A stretch of 64,000 nt of DNA from positions 1 through 64,000 of the forward strand of contig CALEFF010000040.1 in the NCBI GenBank assembly GCA_937876865.1. Direction: 5' to 3'. The notes under the pieces were generated by a model. The model was given only the letters and a program-made list of their open reading frames with translations. It did not search any database and was not told where the DNA came from. Source of the stretch: an uncultured Bacteroidales bacterium (lineage in GTDB: Bacteria > Bacteroidota > Bacteroidia > Bacteroidales > P3). Below are positions 24,497-32,200 of this stretch, in pieces (the stretch's first letter is position 1; every line of letters begins with the position of its first letter). Position numbers and translations under genes: made by a program.

Positions 24497-25582
24497 ATGG
24501 CAAAAGAGTTAAAATTAATGAAAGGTAACGAAGCAATTGCGGAAGCCGCAATTCGCTCCGGTTGTGACGGCTATTTCGGATATCCTATCACTCCACAATC
24601 TGAGGTTATGGAACATTTGATGGCTGAAATGCCATGGGAAAAAACCGGTATGGTCGTTTTACAGGCAGAAAGTGAAGTTGCCTCAATCAATATGGTATAT
24701 GGTGGTGCTGCAACAGGTAAAAAAGTTATGACCTCTTCTTCTTCTCCAGGAATGTCTTTGATGCAAGAAGGTGTAACTTACCTTGCTGGTGCAGAATTAC
24801 CTTGTTTGCTTGTTAATGTTATGAGAGGTGGTCCTGGTTTAGGAACAATCCAACCTTCACAAGCAGATTACTTCCAAACTGTAAAAGGTGGTGGTCACGG
24901 AGACTATCAATTATATACTCTTGCACCTGCAAGTGTTCAAGAAATGTATGATTTCGTTTTCAAGGCTTGGGATATAGCGTTCAAATACAGAAACCCTGTT
25001 ATGATTCTTTCTGATGGTGCTATTGGACAAGTAATGGAAAAAGTTTATGTAGGCGATTATGTTCCTCGTTGGACTGACGAAGAAATAGCAAAAAATGCTC
25101 CTTGGGCTGCATTTGGTAAACCTGCGTCAAGAGACCATAATATAGTTACTTCTTTGGAACTTGATTCTTCTAAACAAGAAAAACACAATCATCGTTTCCA
25201 AGCAAAATATCGTGAAATGGAAAAGAACGATACTTTGTATGAAGAAATAATGTGCGAAGATGCTGATTATGTATTTGTAGCTTACGGTTCTTGTGCTCGT
25301 ATCGCTCACAAAGCTGTTCAACTTGCAAGAGAAAAAGGTATTAAAGTTGGTTTGTTAAGACCTATTACTTTATTCCCATTCCCTACTCAACCAATCAAAG
25401 CATTGGCTCAAAGAGTTAAAGGAATCCTTACTGTTGAAATGTCAGCAGGTCAAATGGTATATGACGTAAAACTTGCTTCTGAATTTAAATGTCCAGTAGA
25501 ATACTTCGGACGTTATGGTGGTATAATACCTACTCCACAAGAAGTTGTAGAAGCATTGGAAAACAAATTAATTAAGGGCTAA
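24497..25582 (+). CDS. korA: 2-oxoacid:ferredoxin oxidoreductase, alpha subunit
   Basis: The 361-residue subunit holds the pyrimidine-binding domain of the TPP enzyme and the transketolase C-terminal-like domain. Visible blocks are KGNEAIAEAAIRSGCDGYFGYPITPQSE at the N terminus, TSSSSPGMSLMQEGV, and VEMSAGQMVYDV near the C terminus. It forms the active site together with the beta subunit encoded 4 bases downstream. Close homologues are named KorA or VorB in Bacteroides. Its likely role is oxidative decarboxylation of 2-oxoglutarate (or its reductive reverse) in the incomplete TCA pathway, giving the acyl-CoA and reduced ferredoxin. Confidence 0.94.
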   Translation: MAKELKLMKGNEAIAEAAIRSGCDGYFGYPITPQSEVMEHLMAEMPWEKTGMVVLQAESEVASINMVYGGAATGKKVMTSSSSPGMSLMQEGVTYLAGAELPCLLVNVMRGGPGLGTIQPSQADYFQTVKGGGHGDYQLYTLAPASVQEMYDFVFKAWDIAFKYRNPVMILSDGAIGQVMEKVYVGDYVPRWTDEEIAKNAPWAAFGKPASRDHNIVTSLELDSSKQEKHNHRFQAKYREMEKNDTLYEEIMCEDADYVFVAYGSCARIAHKAVQLAREKGIKVGLLRPITLFPFPTQPIKALAQRVKGILTVEMSAGQMVYDVKLASEFKCPVEYFGRYGGIIPTPQEVVEALENKLIKG

Positions 25583-25586
25583 GATT

Positions 25587-26414
25587 ATGTTTAACGAAGA
25601 AATAGTAAAACCAGAAAATCTTGTTTACAAAAAAACAGATGTTCTTACCGATGCAATTATGCACTATTGTCCTGGTTGTCCTCACGGAACAATTCACAGA
25701 ATAATAGCTGAGGTGATAGAAGAAATGGGCATTCAAGATAAAGCGATAGGTATTGCTCCTGTTGGATGTTCTGTATTAGCATATAATTATTTTAATGTGG
25801 ATTTTGTTGAAGCTGCTCACGGTAGAGCTCCTGCTCTTGCTTCTGCAATTCAAAGATTACACCCAAATCACCACACTTTCACTTATCAAGGTGATGGAGA
25901 CTTGGCTGCGATAGGTACTGCTGAAACAATTCATGCTTGTAACCGTGGAGAAAATATCATTATATTCTTTGTAAATAATGCAATATATGGTATGACAGGT
26001 GGTCAAATGGCTCCTACTACATTGGTTGGCATGCAATCTGCTACTACTCCTTACGGACGTAGAGTTGATTTGAATGGATGGCCTTTACAAATAACTGAAT
26101 TGGTAGCTCAACTTCCTGGTACATATTATGTAACTCGTCAAAGTGCTTCAACAGCTGCTGATGTTAGAAAAGCAAAAGCTGCTGTTAGAAAAGCTTTTGA
26201 AAACCAAGCTGCAAAAAAAGGAACTCAATTCATAGAATTTGTTTCAACTTGTAACTCTGGTTGGAAGATGACTCCTGTTCAAGCTAATGAATGGATGCGT
26301 CAAAATATGTTCCCTAAATATGTTTTGGGTGACATAAAATTAGACGGACAAATAGTAAGAGAATACAATCCTGAAGATAGTAAAGTTATCAGAGAATTGA
26401 AATCAGTAAAATAA
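25587..26414 (+). CDS. korB: 2-oxoacid:ferredoxin oxidoreductase, beta (TPP-binding) subunit
   Basis: The 275-residue thiamine-diphosphate subunit. It shows the CPGCPHGT motif (about 29-36), the conserved Cys of PVGCSVLAYNY, and the TPP/Mg site YQGDGDLAAIGTAE followed by NNAIYGMTGGQMAPTT. These are the standard blocks of the OFOR beta family. Four bases separate it from korA and 21 from korC. The alpha and beta products together form the catalytic core. Confidence 0.95.
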   Translation: MFNEEIVKPENLVYKKTDVLTDAIMHYCPGCPHGTIHRIIAEVIEEMGIQDKAIGIAPVGCSVLAYNYFNVDFVEAAHGRAPALASAIQRLHPNHHTFTYQGDGDLAAIGTAETIHACNRGENIIIFFVNNAIYGMTGGQMAPTTLVGMQSATTPYGRRVDLNGWPLQITELVAQLPGTYYVTRQSASTAADVRKAKAAVRKAFENQAAKKGTQFIEFVSTCNSGWKMTPVQANEWMRQNMFPKYVLGDIKLDGQIVREYNPEDSKVIRELKSVK

Positions 26415-26435
26415 CCCATAAAAAAACATACAACA

Positions 26436-26987
26436 ATGACAGAAGAAATAATTATAGCAGGTTTCGGAGGACAAGGAGTTTTATCTATGGGTAAAATACT
26501 TGCTTACTCTGGTGCAATGCAAGGAAAAGAAGTAAGTTGGATGCCATCATACGGTCCTGAAATGCGTGGAGGTACAGCAAACGTATCAGTTATCATCTCT
26601 GATGAAAGAATATCTTCACCTATCATCAGCCAATTTGATACAGCAATCATTCTTAATCAACAATCATTAGACAAATTTGAAAACTCAGTTAAACCTGGTG
26701 GTTTGTTGATTTATGATCCAAATGGAATCATTAACCCTCCTACAAGAAAAGACATCAATGTTTATAAAATTCCTGCAACAGAAAAAAGTGTTGAAATGGG
26801 AATGGCAAAAGTATTCAATATGATGGTACTTGGAGGATTTTTGAAAATAAAACCTGTGGTTACAGAACAATATATAGAAGAAGGATTAAAACACTCTCTT
26901 CCTGAAAGACACCACAAATTAATTCCAACAAACCTTGACGCAGTTGCAAAAGGTAAAGAAATGATTGAAGCAGTAAACACTCTTTAA
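26436..26987 (+). CDS. korC: 2-oxoacid:ferredoxin oxidoreductase, gamma subunit
   Basis: The 183-residue gamma subunit of the OFOR complex. The family signature IIIAGFGGQGVLSMGKILAYSG (5-26) is followed by the conserved SYGPEMRGGTANVSVIISD. It completes the four-subunit set. The operon ends with a clear terminator at 27012-27043. Together with PFOR it feeds electrons into ferredoxin, whose reoxidation by Rnf is encoded immediately downstream. Confidence 0.94.
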   Translation: MTEEIIIAGFGGQGVLSMGKILAYSGAMQGKEVSWMPSYGPEMRGGTANVSVIISDERISSPIISQFDTAIILNQQSLDKFENSVKPGGLLIYDPNGIINPPTRKDINVYKIPATEKSVEMGMAKVFNMMVLGGFLKIKPVVTEQYIEEGLKHSLPERHHKLIPTNLDAVAKGKEMIEAVNTL

Positions 26988-27011
26988 TTTTACTGAAAAT
27001 CTATTATAAGG

Positions 27012-27043
27012 AAATGAGACTGAGAAATCGGTCTCATTTTTTC
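27012..27043 (+). terminator. Terminator of korDABC
   Basis: A perfect 9-bp stem pairs AAATGAGAC (27012-27020) with GTCTCATTT (27031-27039). A T run follows. After it come two AT-rich CTTTGTTTTAAT repeats and no gene until rnfB. Confidence 0.85.
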
Positions 27044-27182
27044 TTTGTTTTAATAAATTATTTCTTTGTTTTAATTTAATAATTCAAAGGATTATTTTCT
27101 TCTTTCTTTCATTCACAAAATCCTAATTTTCAAATATAAAGAAATTCTTTAATCTCATATAAAAAAAAATTCTATATAAAGA

Positions 27183-27213
27183 ATTGGTAATTAAACAAAA
27201 AATTGTAACTTTG
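27183..27213 (+). promoter_or_regulatory. Promoter of the rnfBC-x-DGE operon
   Basis: TAACTTTG (27206-27213) is a full -7 match and ATTG (27183-27186) lies 19 bases upstream, one base off TTTG. The rnfB ATG is 39 bases downstream. Confidence 0.6.
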
Positions 27214-27251
27214 TAGATTGAAAAACTATTATTTATAAACGTAAAAATATT

Positions 27252-28100
27252 ATGAATTCAATTATTTATGCAATCTTGGCATTAAGTATCATAGGAGCAG
27301 TTGCGGCCTTGATTTTGTACTTTGTTGCCCAAAAATTCAAGGTTTTTGAAGACCCTCGTATTGATACAGTTTGTGAAAAACTACCCGGTGCTAATTGTGG
27401 CGGTTGCGGATTTGCTGGTTGTAGAGCTTTGGCAGAAGCAATCGTTAAAGAAGAAAACTTAGAAAATAAATTTTGTCCTGTCGGAGGAACAAAAACTATG
27501 GAAGAAATAGCCGTAGTTATGAATCTCGCCGTTGAGGAAACAGAACCAAAGATTGCTGTTGTTAGATGTAACGGAGGTAAATGCAACACAAAACCAAAAG
27601 TAAATTTTGAAGGATTTGACAATTGTCTTTATGCACACATGACTTTTGCAAGTGAAGGAGGTTGTTCTAATGGTTGCTTAGGACTTGGCAATTGTGTAAA
27701 AGCTTGTAATTTTGATGCAATACACATAAATCCAGAAACACAACTACCAGAAGTAGATGAGGAAAAATGTGTAGCATGTGGAGCCTGCGTTAAGACTTGC
27801 CCTCGTTCGGTAATTGAATTAAGAAATAAAGGCAAAAATTCTCGTAGAGTATTTGTAAGTTGCATAAACCAAGAAAAAGGAGCTGCTGCAAAGAAAAATT
27901 GCGAATCTGCTTGTATTGGTTGTGGCAAATGTGTAAAAGCATGCCCATTTGAAGCAATTAGTATAAATAACAATGTTGCTTATATAGACTTTAACAAATG
28001 TAAGCTATGCAGAAAATGTGTTGCAGAATGTCCAACAGGAGCAATACATGCAGTTAATTTCCCAATAAAAAAAGAAGAAAAACCTCAAATTAGCGAATAA
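27252..28100 (+). CDS. rnfB: Rnf complex iron-sulfur subunit B
   Basis: Takes electrons from reduced ferredoxin on the cytoplasmic face of the membrane. The 282 residues begin with a single transmembrane helix (about 4-27). Next is the Fe-S domain LPGANCGGCGFAGC (about 44-57). Four ferredoxin-type Cys sets follow: CLGLGNCVKAC, CVACGACVKTCP, CIGCGKCVKACP and CKLCRKCVAECP. The first of these lacks one Cys position relative to the CxxCxxC form. First gene of an operon B-C-x-D-G-E with 8 bases before rnfC. rnfA is missing from the end and lies at 7.4 kb. Confidence 0.96.
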   Translation: MNSIIYAILALSIIGAVAALILYFVAQKFKVFEDPRIDTVCEKLPGANCGGCGFAGCRALAEAIVKEENLENKFCPVGGTKTMEEIAVVMNLAVEETEPKIAVVRCNGGKCNTKPKVNFEGFDNCLYAHMTFASEGGCSNGCLGLGNCVKACNFDAIHINPETQLPEVDEEKCVACGACVKTCPRSVIELRNKGKNSRRVFVSCINQEKGAAAKKNCESACIGCGKCVKACPFEAISINNNVAYIDFNKCKLCRKCVAECPTGAIHAVNFPIKKEEKPQISE

Positions 28101-28108
28101 TAAGAATT

Positions 28109-29440
28109 ATGAATACATTTCGATTAGGTGGAGTTCACCCACAAGAAAATAAATTAGCATCAGAAAACGCTGTTGAATTATTCCCTTTACCAGAAAAAGC
28201 AGTAGTTTTTGTTAGTCAACATTTGGGGGCACCTTCCACTCCTGTTGTTCAAAAAGGCGATAGAGTAAAAACAGGACAATTATTAGCAAAAGCAGAAGCA
28301 TTTATCTGTGCAAACACACACTCTCCCTACACTGGAGTAATTACAAAGATTGATGTAGCGACAGATTTCAACGGATATAAAAAGCCAGCATTCTTTATAG
28401 ACGTAGAAAAAGACGAATGGTGTGAAGAAATAGATACATCAGAGGATATTGTAAGAGAAATAAAACTCTCTTCAAAAGAAATTATAGAAAGAATTAAAGA
28501 CAGAGGCATAGTAGGATTAGGAGGAGCTGCATTTCCTACTCACGTAAAATATATGGTTCCTGAGGACAAAAAGGCGGAATACTTAATAATAAATGCTGCT
28601 GAATGTGAACCATATCTAACCTCTGATAATAGAGTTATATTAGAACACACCGAAGAGGTTCTAATAGGAATTGAAATAATGAAAAAGGCTTTGAATATAA
28701 ACAAAGCAAAGATTGGTATTGAAGCAAATAAACCAAAAGCAATAGAAGCATTAAGAAAAATGCTTAATCAATACCCTGGCACAGAAGTTGTTCCTTTAAA
28801 AACAAAATATCCACAAGGAGCAGAAAAGCAACTTATATATGCTTTAACAAAAAGAGAAGTTCCAAGTGGAAAATTGCCAATAGAAGTTGCTTGTGTAGTA
28901 AATAATGTTGGTACAGCCTTTGCAATCTATCAAGCAGTTCAAAAAAATCGTCCTTTAATAGATAATATACTAACCTTTACAGGTAAAAAAACTACAAATA
29001 ACAAGAACTTGTTAGTAAGGGTTGGTACATCTATTCAATCAATCATTGATTTTTGCGGAGGATTACCAGAAGACACAGGAAAAGTTATAAATGGCGGACC
29101 TATGATGGGTAAAGCAATGATGGATTTGAGTGCACCAACGACAAAAACCACATCAAGCATTTTAGTTATGTCAGAAGCAGAATCAAGCAGAAAGAAAATG
29201 ACTAATTGTTTACGTTGTGGCAAATGCGTTTCTGCTTGTCCAATGGGATTAGAACCTATTCAAATTGCTTTACTTGCAAAACAAGAAAGGTGGGAAGAAG
29301 CAGAAAAAGAATGTGCTATGGATTGCATTGAGTGTGGTAGTTGTTTGTTTACTTGCCCAGCAGGACAACCATTGCTTGATATAATAAGAGTTGCAAAGAG
29401 TAAGATTGGAGCAATTAGAAGAGCACGAAGTAAAAAATAA
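28109..29440 (+). CDS. rnfC: Rnf complex subunit C (NADH/FMN and iron-sulfur subunit)
   Basis: A cytoplasmic peripheral subunit that passes electrons to NAD+. In the 443 residues I see the N-terminal barrel-sandwich part (GVHPQENKL ...), the FMN/NADH region with the glycine-rich RGIVGLGGAAFPTHVKY (about 131-147) and NAAECEPYLTSDNR. Two C-terminal [4Fe-4S] sets, CLRCGKCVSACPMG and CIECGSCLFTCPAG, complete it. The typical long Ala/Lys-rich tail of proteobacterial RnfC is absent, as usual outside Proteobacteria. The gene is followed 7 bases later by an unexpected small secreted-protein gene rather than directly by rnfD. Confidence 0.96.
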   Translation: MNTFRLGGVHPQENKLASENAVELFPLPEKAVVFVSQHLGAPSTPVVQKGDRVKTGQLLAKAEAFICANTHSPYTGVITKIDVATDFNGYKKPAFFIDVEKDEWCEEIDTSEDIVREIKLSSKEIIERIKDRGIVGLGGAAFPTHVKYMVPEDKKAEYLIINAAECEPYLTSDNRVILEHTEEVLIGIEIMKKALNINKAKIGIEANKPKAIEALRKMLNQYPGTEVVPLKTKYPQGAEKQLIYALTKREVPSGKLPIEVACVVNNVGTAFAIYQAVQKNRPLIDNILTFTGKKTTNNKNLLVRVGTSIQSIIDFCGGLPEDTGKVINGGPMMGKAMMDLSAPTTKTTSSILVMSEAESSRKKMTNCLRCGKCVSACPMGLEPIQIALLAKQERWEEAEKECAMDCIECGSCLFTCPAGQPLLDIIRVAKSKIGAIRRARSKK

Positions 29441-29447
29441 TTTGAAA

Positions 29448-29951
29448 ATGATTAGACGCTTACTTGTAGTTTTAACAATGAGTATTCTTTGCCCCTTGGT
29501 TTATTCACAAGAAACAAACCCTCTTATCTATCATAATTTAGACTTTGGCTATTCTATACAATATCCAAGCACATGGGAATTAGAAGAAGATCAAGAGAAT
29601 CAAAGCGTAACCATTTTTGAGCAAGAAGAAAACTCAGATATATTAAAACACATTCAAATAAGCGTTGCAAGATGGGAAGATGGAGACTTAGCAGAATTCA
29701 TAAAATCAGTAAACATTGAAGATTTAGAAAATCTTTATTCAGATTTTAAAATATACCATCACACCCAAGAAGAAACAACTTGCATATATGAACTTTCATA
29801 CACACTAAACGATGTTAAAACAAATAGCATATTTTACTTCATCAAAGAAGAAGATAATATTTACATCATTATGGCAATGACAGATGCCTCAAACTATGAA
29901 AGTGACAAAGAAACATTTATGAATATTATAGAAAGTATAGAAATTCAATAA
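29448..29951 (+). CDS. Small secreted protein, PsbP-like, inserted in the rnf operon
   Basis: A 167-residue protein encoded between rnfC (gap 7 bases) and rnfD (gap 23 bases). The ATG at 29448 gives a clean signal peptide (about 1-21, ending VYSQ); an in-frame upstream start inside rnfC would put 19 charged residues in front and is rejected. The mature part begins YHNLDFGYSIQYPSTWELEED and ends TDASNYESDKETFMNIIESIEI. This is the start-and-end pattern of PsbP-like/DUF1795 domains (a short alpha-beta fold often found in small lipoproteins). No lipobox Cys is present, so it is probably periplasmic. Its role in Rnf function is unknown; it could assist RnfD/G flavinylation or complex assembly, but that is speculation. 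Confidence 0.75.
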   Translation: MIRRLLVVLTMSILCPLVYSQETNPLIYHNLDFGYSIQYPSTWELEEDQENQSVTIFEQEENSDILKHIQISVARWEDGDLAEFIKSVNIEDLENLYSDFKIYHHTQEETTCIYELSYTLNDVKTNSIFYFIKEEDNIYIIMAMTDASNYESDKETFMNIIESIEIQ

Positions 29952-29974
29952 ACAACAATAAAAAAAATAAAACA

Positions 29975-30907
29975 ATGGCATTACTTAAAGTTTCAGGTTC
30001 TCCACACGTACAAAGTAAAGATACCACACAAAGTATTATGTGGAGCGTAGTTATCGCACTAATTCCGGCTTTGTTGGTTGGAGTATATTTCTTTGGATTT
30101 AGAGTTTTGGCAGTAACGTCAGTATCAGTTGCAGCTTGTGTATTATTTGAATGGTTAATTCAGAAATTTCTTCTCAAAGGAGAACAAACTATTTCAGATG
30201 GTTCTGCTATTATAACAGGTATGCTTTTAGCATTTAACTTACCTTCTAACATACCTTTTTATATTGTTATAATTGGAGCGTTAGTTTCAATTGGAATTGG
30301 TAAAATGACCTTTGGTGGTTTAGGAAAAAATCCTTTCAACCCTGCATTAGTAGGTAGAGTGTTCTTATTTCTTTCTTTCCCAACACACGTTGCGATGTCG
30401 CAATGGCCAATTGCAAAATCAGTAGATGCCTTAACCGGACCAACACCTTTATCATTGATAAAAAACGGAGAAAGTATTGATTTAATAAATATGTTCATAG
30501 GAACGACAGGAGGTAGTTTTGGAGAAGTTTCTGCAATTGCAATAATCTTAGGAGGATTATTTATGCTTTTTAGAAAAGTTATTACTTGGCACATACCTGT
30601 TGCTTTCATTGGATCTGCATGGTTGTTTGCAGGAATACTTTATTTAGCAGGAATAACCGTAGATCCTACAACTCATATTCTTGCAGGAGGACTTATGCTT
30701 GGTGCAATCTTTATGGCGACCGATATGGCTACAAGTCCAATCACAAAAACAGGACAAATAATATTTGGTGTAGGATGTGGTCTTTTAACAATCATTTTCC
30801 GTTGTTTTGGACCTATGCCAGAAGGAGTTTCTTTTGCAATATTGATTATGAATGCTGTTACTCCTTTAATAAATAAGATGTGTAAACCAAAGAAATTTGG
30901 TTATTAA
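29975..30907 (+). CDS. rnfD: Rnf complex subunit D (membrane flavoprotein)
   Basis: An integral membrane subunit of about 310 residues with 8-10 hydrophobic helices. The N terminus LLKVSGSPHVQSKDTTQSIM and the GKNPFNPALVGRVFL block are typical. The covalent FMN site is in DALTGPTPLS, with the attachment Thr at about residue 157 (the family form is GAT; here GPT). It takes part in electron transfer coupled to ion pumping. Twenty bases upstream of rnfG. Confidence 0.95.
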   Translation: MALLKVSGSPHVQSKDTTQSIMWSVVIALIPALLVGVYFFGFRVLAVTSVSVAACVLFEWLIQKFLLKGEQTISDGSAIITGMLLAFNLPSNIPFYIVIIGALVSIGIGKMTFGGLGKNPFNPALVGRVFLFLSFPTHVAMSQWPIAKSVDALTGPTPLSLIKNGESIDLINMFIGTTGGSFGEVSAIAIILGGLFMLFRKVITWHIPVAFIGSAWLFAGILYLAGITVDPTTHILAGGLMLGAIFMATDMATSPITKTGQIIFGVGCGLLTIIFRCFGPMPEGVSFAILIMNAVTPLINKMCKPKKFGY

Positions 30908-30927
30908 ACAATTAAAACGATAGAATT

Positions 30928-31527
30928 ATGGCAAAATTAGATTCTTCATTAAAAAATATGGTAATGTCATTGGCCATTATCTCTTTTGGTGCATCTGCTA
31001 TTCTTGGAGGCGTTTATGTTTTGACTAAAAAACCAATAGAAGATGCTGCTGAATTAAAGAAAACAAACGCTATCAAAGAAGTATTGCCTCAAAACAATAA
31101 TATGAAAATAGGAGAAGCAGTAGAAATAACACTTGAATCTTATTCAGAAAAGTTCATTGTGTATCCTGCTTTTGAAAATGATAAATTGATTGCTGCTGCA
31201 GTAGAAACTTTTGATAACAATGGATATGGCGGACAAATAAAATCTATGGTTGGGTTCGATGCAGAAGGAAATATTGTAAACTATGCAATATTATCAATGA
31301 GTGAAACTCCTGGTTTAGGAGAAAAAGTAACATCTTGGTTTAAAACAAAAAGAAACAATCAAGACATTAGAGGCAAAAAACCATCAGAAGAAAGTTTCAA
31401 AGTAAGCAAAGACGGAGGAGAAATCGATGCAATTACCGCATCAACTATCACATCAAGAGCATTCCTCTCTTCTGTAAAAACAGCATACAACGTATTTATT
31501 GAATATCAAAAACAACAAAACAAATAA
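30928..31527 (+). CDS. rnfG: Rnf complex subunit G (FMN-binding)
   Basis: A 199-residue subunit with one N-terminal membrane helix (about 10-32) and a periplasmic FMN-binding domain. The flavinylation motif is DAITASTITS (167-176); by alignment with SGATxTS the modified Thr is 173. The conserved SETPGLGEKV block (about 125-134) is present. An ApbE flavin transferase is needed to attach FMN but is not encoded in this window. Four bases separate it from rnfE. Confidence 0.95.
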   Translation: MAKLDSSLKNMVMSLAIISFGASAILGGVYVLTKKPIEDAAELKKTNAIKEVLPQNNNMKIGEAVEITLESYSEKFIVYPAFENDKLIAAAVETFDNNGYGGQIKSMVGFDAEGNIVNYAILSMSETPGLGEKVTSWFKTKRNNQDIRGKKPSEESFKVSKDGGEIDAITASTITSRAFLSSVKTAYNVFIEYQKQQNK

Positions 31528-31531
31528 AGCT

Positions 31532-32119
31532 ATGAATAAGTTTAAAATTGTAATAAACGGCATAATAAAAGAAAACCCTGTTTTTTGTTTATTATTAGGA
31601 ATGTGTCCTACACTTGGAACAACTACTTCTGCAATAAACGGTATGGGAATGGGATTATGTACAACATTCGTTTTAATATTGAGTAATATCGCTATTTCAT
31701 TATTAAAAAACCTTGTACCTGATAAAGTGAGAATCCCTGCTTTCATTGTGATAATTGCCTCTTTCGTAACAGTATTACAACTATGTATGCAAGCATATTT
31801 ACCTGCATTATATGAAAGTTTAGGCTTGTTTATTCCATTGATTGTGGTAAACTGTCTTATCTTAGGAAGAGCAGAAGCGTTTGCAAGCAAAAATAACGTA
31901 ATTAACTCTATGTTTGACGGAATAGGAATGGGACTTGGATTTACTCTTGGCTTAACAATCTTAGGCATAGTAAGAGAAGTTTTAGGCTCAGGCTCTATCT
32001 TTGGAATGAAATTTATTGGAGAGGCCGATGGCATCTTAGTATTCGTTCTTGCACCAGGAGCATTCATAGCATTAGGCTATTTGATTGCGATAGTCAATAA
32101 GCTAAAATCAAAACAATAA
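31532..32119 (+). CDS. rnfE: Rnf complex subunit E
   Basis: An integral membrane subunit homologous to RnfA, 195 residues with about six helices. The start at 31532 (MNKFKIVINGIIKENPVF) is chosen over an in-frame ATG at 31499 that lies inside rnfG. The Cys-bearing motifs ENPVFCLLLGMCPTLG and VVNCLILG match the sites that hold the shared intramembrane iron-sulfur cluster with RnfA. In most operons rnfA follows directly; here a terminator (32146-32184) ends the transcript. Confidence 0.95.
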   Translation: MNKFKIVINGIIKENPVFCLLLGMCPTLGTTTSAINGMGMGLCTTFVLILSNIAISLLKNLVPDKVRIPAFIVIIASFVTVLQLCMQAYLPALYESLGLFIPLIVVNCLILGRAEAFASKNNVINSMFDGIGMGLGFTLGLTILGIVREVLGSGSIFGMKFIGEADGILVFVLAPGAFIALGYLIAIVNKLKSKQ

Positions 32120-32145
32120 CACTAAAATAATAACTTATTATAAAG

Positions 32146-32184
32146 AATCAGTCGTTGAATATTGTTTCATCGACTGATTTTTTT
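32146..32184 (+). terminator. Terminator of the rnf operon
   Basis: A 9-bp stem pairs AATCAGTCG (32146-32154) with CGACTGATT (32171-32179). A T7 run follows. The promoter of the next gene overlaps its end. Confidence 0.85.
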
Positions 32185-32186
32185 CG

Positions 32187-32194
32187 TATCTTTG
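32187..32194 (+). promoter_or_regulatory. -7 promoter box of the M14 peptidase gene, fused to the rnf terminator
   Basis: TATCTTTG (32187-32194) starts 3 bases after the T run of the rnf terminator, and the ATG follows only 6 bases later (32201). The transcript would be leaderless or almost so. ATTG at 32161-32164 is a possible upstream element with a 22-base spacer that contains half of the hairpin. Confidence 0.5.
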
Positions 32195-32200
32195 CAAAAT

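Noticed and set aside
31453..32067. A 204-codon minus-strand open frame opposite rnfG and rnfE
   Set aside because: The opposite strand encodes clear Rnf subunits; the antisense product is low-complexity Ile/Pro/Asn-rich sequence expected from a shadow frame.
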